This document shows positions 58,050-64,000 of a stretch of 64,000 nt of DNA, in pieces. Each line of letters begins with the position of its first letter. Position 1 is the stretch's first letter. The stretch spans positions 16,227-80,226 of the forward strand of contig JAYKXP010000193.1 of NCBI GenBank assembly GCA_037176845.1, read 5' to 3'. The position numbers and the translations under genes are program-made. This DNA is from Paramarasmius palmivorus (taxonomy: Eukaryota; Basidiomycota; Agaricomycetes; Agaricales; Marasmiaceae). The notes beneath the pieces are model-generated. The model was given only the letters and a program-made list of their open reading frames with translations. It had not been told where the DNA came from and made no database searches.

Positions 58050-60307
58050 TTATTCGAGACTTCCTTTGATCAAATCTGCTGCGCGTTCTGCAGCAATATA
58101 GACCAAGGCTTGAGGGAGAGCTTCCGGTATCTGTGGCTACAAACACAAATATCAGCAGAACTTCGACGCGCGGGTAATTTGGGGACTGACAAAAATGGAT
58201 GCATCCACCACTCTTAACCCTTTCACGCCCTTCACCTTCAGCGTTGAATCGACCACACCCCCAGGACCCATAGAAGCAGAGGAGCATGGATGTCCAAATG
58301 TATTCGCATTTTCGCGAATGTAGTTGGCTTTCGCTTCGTCGGTTGTAGCATTCACTATGCTACCGAATGGACCTTGAACAAGACCCTTGAATTGCGGCAG
58401 AGAGAAGAATTGTTGAGCCATTTCCATTGCTTCGACGTGGGCCTTGATATCAAATTCTGTGCTATAGAATGCATAGTCGATGAGCGGCATCTGAAAGGGG
58501 TCGGAAGACGCGAGTTTGAGAGATCCACCTGTCGGTTACAAGTGAGAAAAAAATGCGCCCGAATTGGGCGGGGACATACGAGACGTTGGGCTGACAATGG
58601 AGGTGAGAACACTAATAAAGTTCCCTGTTGGGGGTGGTTGTCCTGCAGTAAATCCATTCTGGGTAAACTCGAGTTAACAATCGCATGGTGCACGAAACTA
58701 TCACTCAGGCTCACCAAGATACCCAAAAAGATGTTACCACTCTTAGGTCCCGAAGATGGATCTTTGAAACCATCTGGCAGCTTCCACAATCCAGCCATCG
58801 CTCCACCAGCAACACTTGCAAGAAGGCCTGTCTTGTTCGTCTGCCATTGTACCAATAGTTCGTCGTCTTGAAGACTTGGGTTCCGTAAAACATCGTCAAT
58901 CGTATCGTTTGCGTTCACGGTATAGCCAACCGTTACCGTCGCATGCTCGGTGAGATTTGCACCAACAGCGGGAGAGTCGAGTACTAAAGGGATACCGAGG
59001 GCCTTCAAATCTTCCTTGGGCCCAATACCAGAAAGGAGCAGAAGTTGCGGAGTGTTCAATGAGCCTGCGCTGAGAATAATCTCTTTTGTAGCAGTGACAT
59101 TGACCCTTGTTCCTGCGCGATAATTAGCAAGCACGTCACCAAGACTAATCATAGACGAGAATTCCAACCATTTGGATCCGATGCCAATTGCACTACATCC
59201 ATAAGCGATTCCGAGTAGTCAACTGGAGGCGACGACGACATGATCTTTACAGCTCTCGAATTAATAACAACATCGAGGTTAGGTCGATTGATTACAGGCT
59301 GGAGGTAGCCAGTGGCAGCGCTGTTTCGTATGCCTCCGCCAATTGCGAACTGTAACCAACCTTTGGCATGACGGTTAGTAAAGCTCGCGGATCATTATTA
59401 AGCACTAGCGGATACTGACCTATCCCAATAGTATCTCCTGAATTGTTGTCCAAGTTATAGGCAAACTGGCCACTTGATTCCTTGGCGGTGTTCTCGATTG
59501 CAAAGTCCACCCCGATGGGTGAGGGCGTCAATGTGATATTAAGTGGACCGTCACCATGAGCGGAGGGATCTACTTCGCCAGTAATATCACGTCCTCCCTG
59601 GGGTGAAACCAATTTTGAAGTCTGGGAGTGATTGAGACGCAATAGCCAGCTAGAAGATGAAATAACTTACCTGCAAGTAATATTTCTCGACTGAGTTCCA
59701 CGACCAGCCATCGTCATTGGTCAATCGAGCATAGTTGTCCCAGACATCGTTAGAGCCTCGAGTCCATCCCATGAAGTCTAGAAATAGATGTTAGTAGACT
59801 GACTTAAAGAATACCCAAAGACACGAACTAAGAGTACTACTACCGCCAGTGCAAACCTCGTGATGCCCTATGTCCTACCATTAGCACCAGACTGAGGCAC
59901 AGTCGTGTAATTCAATCCACAAGGGTGTTGAACTGTCTGGGAGGCGCGAAAAAGGGTACTTGCGCGTTGAGAATGCCTTCATTACTGCGCATGTTCAGTA
60001 TCGAATAGAGAGCGCTGACAAAAATGACATACTCACACACCTGCTTCGACAAATCCAACACCGTGTGTTTCCCATCTCGGTAAGACGGTTTGCAAGAACA
60101 CTCCCGCGGTCCCACCTAGGTCAAAGGAAGGATTAGGAAAGAAACCCCAATGGAAAGGTTCAACGAGTGTGCACGTACCACCAATGATGATAAAAATCAT
60201 AAAGAAGTGGTACTAAGCTCTGGAAGATAGGAGCGCAACAATTTCGCCGATATTGGCGACAGAGAAATCAGCGTAGAGGCTAGGATAGCCAGCGTAGAGG
60301 GAACCAT
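58050..60307 (-). pseudogene. GMC oxidoreductase (aryl-alcohol-oxidase-like), disrupted
   Basis: ATG 60307 opens a signal-peptide-like start (MVPSTLAILASTLISLSPIS). The FAD motif IIIGG/GTAG spans an intron near 60170-60120. Then two frames alternate: VLANRLTEMGNT in one, FVEAG in the other; and NYTTVPQSGANGR is one base out of frame near 59915. Later exons are clean: [92 protein letters not shown]. The end is DASIFPQIPEALPQALVYIA, then AERAADLIK. The first catalytic His is present; the second (usual SAHTQA) is Leu in EALPQA. Secreted enzymes of this family make H2O2 from aryl alcohols for wood decay; this copy is probably inactive. Confidence 0.75.
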
Positions 60308-63099
60308 GTTGTTTTTGCTGGATAAGGAGCTACTACGTCGCCTACTTGCTTTTATAGCGTGCTCTTCGGGCCGCGATGCAGAGCCATAATTCATCGTGGA
60401 TGATAAATATAGGCTGCCTCCAAAAGGCACCCTTGGTCGTTTCTTCATTGGCAGCACATGCTATTCCGTTGTATCCGTGCTACAAGTCAACAATCACAAG
60501 CATATTCAACCGCGGAGAACCTCAAAGGCTGTAACGGTTAGCTTGGACATCGGCCGCAGTTCGGTGGGCGGGAAAGGCACGAAAAACGGAGACGCAATAG
60601 CTTTGCGTCTTGGTCATATTCAAGAGTTGGGTAATCCCGCGATTTGTATTGAGCTGGTATGCCTAATCCGTTATCAAAAAGAAACACATATATAGCCGTG
60701 TATAACGTACCGCGCGCTGGTTCGAAAACAGTCTAGATGAGGGGCTGGTACATGGCAGGCCTGGCACAGAATTTGAGCGCGTAAATTAATAATAATATTG
60801 TACGAATGAGATTTCGACGTACCGGCCACCAACAAACGTATACAACCCAGCGCTCCCACAAGTTTGGCTGTCGTCTATGGGAGATAGATCGTTACACTGC
60901 AGTGAAATATTTCATAGCAGTGAGGTGTCCCCCTTGACGAAGACTACTCGGATACAAGATTTTCTACCGCGCGAGAAGTATCGGCGTCCTGGTAAATTTT
61001 ACTTGTTGCTTTACCGGAGAGCGTCAATGGCAGGCTAGCAGTGCGAGAGCGGGGGCTTACCGCTTCTTCAGGACAGGCTGGTTTGAAAGCCTGGTACTGA
61101 GCTCTGAGTTAGTTTTCGAAGCTTTCAGCGGATTGCAGCCCCATTGAGCTCAAATTCAGCCCTTGTAACGAGAGAGGCGCTCAGCCTCAGCTTGTTCTCG
61201 GGGTCCCCGAAATGTTTTGACTGAATACATGGGGATAAACATTTCCTTGTTCGTGATGAATGTAATCCACAGAGAATTCCCGAGCTACACAGCTTCCAGT
61301 AATCGAGAAGTGCATCCCGCCACATGCAGTAGACAATAGTACCATTCGTAGGCGCGCTGGGCGAGAAAATCGGATGTCACTACTCGGTCGAATGATATAT
61401 CCTCTCCTGGAATGCCGACCTAGTGAGTCACGAGCAGATGATGAGGCACGAGAAACACTCACCCATTGACTCCGACCTGCACAAAAGGTCTCTGTCATCT
61501 AGTCCTTACAAAGTCTGCTTGGAATTGCCAATCCCACTCGCCAGTGGCTTAGACGTGAGTTCCCGCTCGGATACCTTTTGTGTGGCTGTTTCCTAAAAAA
61601 ATATGAGCGATTGTTTCAAAATGTAAAATATGATTTGCTACCTCGATGCGCTGGCCAAGGTGCGTAAATATTGAGATGTAGAAGCCGGTAGCACTCATAT
61701 CCTGTACGTTCCTGATCTCGAGAAGAAAAGAGAATACTGGCGACAGCTGCTCAAGCTTTTAGATCATCTCGTAGGCGTGTAACGTAAATTCATCGGGGGG
61801 AGGAGAGACAACGTTCAAGGGGAAGGCCATGTCGTCGGGACGTAAATGCGATCCTCAGAAAAGGGTTGTTGGAGCGGAAAGAAGGCTGTATATCGGTTTA
61901 TTGACTCGAGGTCCATTCATTGAGATTTGGCGTACCCCCGACCTTTCCGAGAGATATTGCTTAGTGATGATAAAAGGAAAACGAACGCAGTATCCACACC
62001 TTTGACGAGCGCAGTCTAAAGGCTCTCTCCTTCGAAGCGGAGGCCGTGGGAATCTCTCAACCGTCTCCAGCCGTTACTACGGTGAGTTCGGTCGCTTTGC
62101 GGTTATCCTTCTTACACAGCAGTTCAGGAGCCTGTTCTTTTTGATTTCTAGCCATTGGGTTCTGAAAGGTAGTTACACTAATCAAAGTTACTGGAAAAAA
62201 TGAATGAAAAAAAAACACACCAGCAATTTCTAATGTCCCTATGAGAACATAAATACCAAAGCCGTTGCAGATTCCAATACAGTTGCAGGAGAAGTGCAAG
62301 CGACAGTTCTGGGTCGCAATTATGAGAAAAGATGAGATCCGGAAAGCAGAAGAAACATTGCGACCAGCTAGCGTAATTAGGACGAGGAGCTTTTCATGAG
62401 GCAATAAAGATAACAGTGACGCGTGATATGACGATGACTTTCGTGGGAGGAATCGCTGGTCATCGTGCCGAACGGCCACTTTCGTGGATCCCCTTGCTAA
62501 ATATCGGTTATGACGCGAATTCTTTTCCTCCTTCCACACTAATCTACCATCATGACATTACTATCTTATCACATCACGCCCTTCACCAATGTACTTGCAT
62601 TCTCATCCGTAAAGAAATGTTGGTATTGCAGGGTTCTGCATATTCCATGTCTAGCATGTGCCACCATTAGTGGCATATTTGGCACGACAAAATTGAAAAA
62701 CCTAAGGACTACGTACTAGATGATGCTGCTGGACTGTCTCCCTTGGGACTAGCTCGTCAATGTGCTCATGACAATGATTGCAAAATCCATGCCTTTCGGT
62801 GGGAGCCCCGAAATTACGCAACTTTTCGAGCTTTTAGTTCATCATAAACGACCGTCGGTGGTGGATCTGCGAGATGATGTCACTAGTACCAAGGAAATGT
62901 CAGTCTATGTTGTGTTTCTTCTCATCAATGTTCAAACCACGCACCATGATGCCATGTACCTCGGAACAAACATTGCTCGCATTCGTACAACCGAATTTAT
63001 TGGTCCCCTGTCATTACCGTCGCAGACCCATGGAGCCAAACCTTCACAAGCAATACAAAATGTGCTGCATTCGATAGGTAGATTAGATATCCTCCGAGT
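60308..63099. other. Stretch without recognised genes
   Basis: Short ORFs at 61187-61498 and 62057-62539 (minus) have no recognisable motif, introns or supporting context. I call no gene. Confidence 0.4.
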
Positions 63100-63640
63100 T
63101 GCTTCTTCGGAGATTCAATTCATCGTGGTTTACTAGTCGGCCGCAGGAATCGCTGTGGGAGATGGCGAATTGCGGACTCATCCCACAGGAGACTCGTTTA
63201 CACGTACGACATCGATCTCGATTAATCGCAGATCCTGTTGAAATAATCATCAGAATAAAGTTCGGGAACCTCTTTCGTTTGTTGGAGATCGTGCATCTTC
63301 GTTAATATACGAAAGTTACGCCACCGTTCGGGCTTTCTCTGCCACAGAAACTGTACCGTTCAAATTAGTGACTTTCTTTGCTTTTGCGTTTTCCAGCGTT
63401 CGGATGTAGGTTACGAAGATCGTTATCCATGAATTTTGAAGTTCTTCGGTAATGTTGTGTCTGTGATACGTTGATATGATATACGGTTTGGAGTATGGAT
63501 GATGAGGTGCATTACTGGAAATGTGCGCACGTCTGCACAGGAACAGAGCGCTTGAAAATCGTAGTGGCTCTAGACACATAGCATCGAGTTTTCCACCTGT
63601 CTTGTTGCCGAGAGAGGATGCGACGATTAACGGCTTGTCC
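63100..63640 (-). pseudogene. Degenerate F-box-family fragment
   Basis: The minus strand follows the F-box gene at 53382 at DNA level with many indels: CGCACATTTCC, CATATCAACGTATCACAGA and ATGGATAACGATCTTCG correspond in order to CGCACATTTCC, CATATCAAAGTGTCACAAGA and ATGGACTCGGACCTTCG there. Frames are broken throughout. An ORF at 63316-63579 is a by-product. Confidence 0.55.
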
Positions 63641-64000
63641 CTAATCTTGGTTCTTTATCTTGCCCTGGCATATAATCGAACCAATGGATTCTCGCACCAC
63701 TGGGTGATATGCAGAAATCACCACGGTCTGTGAGCGTGCCCGTCGTATCAGCAAGGGAGGGGGAGAGTCGATGGAGCCTCCAATATATCGCAATGACTGT
63801 ATCCCAGATCAATAGGCGACGCTTAACACTGCCACCTAGTGAGATTTCTGTTGGATCTAAAAATAGAGCACTTACGCCGCCAAGCCGTGCAGTTTGAGAG
63901 TCATATTCTATCGAGGATTTCTCTGATCCTCTCTCTTGAAGCACAAGTCCAGATGGCCATTCTGCACTGGACAAGCTCGTTGGAAGTCAAAGGTGAATTC

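Noticed and set aside
62762..63136. 124-codon plus-strand ORF
   Set aside because: No motif, and it partly overlaps the antisense of the F-box remnant.

Overview
The window looks like nuclear DNA of a mushroom-forming basidiomycete (Agaricomycetes). Genes have many introns of about 45-60 nt with GT/AG ends. The gene families are typical of that group: KDZ (Kyakuja-Dileera-Zisupton) transposases with CxC cysteine clusters, lineage-specific F-box proteins, a multi-exon GMC oxidoreductase, and Ty3/gypsy, Ty1/copia and DIRS-like retroelements. Almost everything is accessory or mobile; no housekeeping gene is visible.

Layout. (1) 1-14268: a decayed Ty1/copia element split by a young Ty3/gypsy element (618-12508). 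Removing the gypsy and one copy of its target duplication restores the copia frame. The gypsy is unusual: besides two 870-bp LTRs it carries a third, inverted LTR plus the 3' end of pol inside it (5312-6432), followed by an ORF of foreign appearance and then pol. (2) About 15200-28265: two copies of a tRNA-derived SINE family flank a block that reads KDZ transposase (CxC2 class, minus), a small basic protein, a coiled-coil protein with an RNase-H1-N-terminal/viroplasmin-like (RHI) fold, a second RHI protein, and a seven-exon plus-strand gene of an abundant Agaricomycete family with HMG-box-like stretches. (3) 28266-35690: a tRNA-like sequence, a broken DIRS-like gag, an orphan copia gag and a 572-bp foldback element with 230-bp arms.

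(4) 35691 to about 53100: what I read as one large KDZ-type DNA transposon. Its arms are long arrays of a 14-bp palindrome (consensus RGTTCCYRGGAACY), set in triplets 39 bp apart and repeating every ~192 bp. 660 bp of the left arm recur in inverted orientation in the right arm. Between the arms lie an F-box gene, a coiled-coil/low-complexity gene, two small basic-protein genes, a Cys-motif/coiled-coil gene, an intact-looking KDZ transposase of the CxC5/CxC6 type, and a coiled-coil + RHI gene homologous to the one beside the first KDZ gene. The same accessory proteins beside two distant KDZ transposases, together with the phased palindrome arrays, are the best candidate for an undescribed system.

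(5) 53100-64000: an F-box gene, a degenerate relative of it at the far end, and a disrupted GMC oxidoreductase whose second catalytic histidine is leucine. The remaining stretches show nothing I can name.

Exon models were derived by eye from splice signals and frame continuity. Family names rest on recognised motifs, not on a search.
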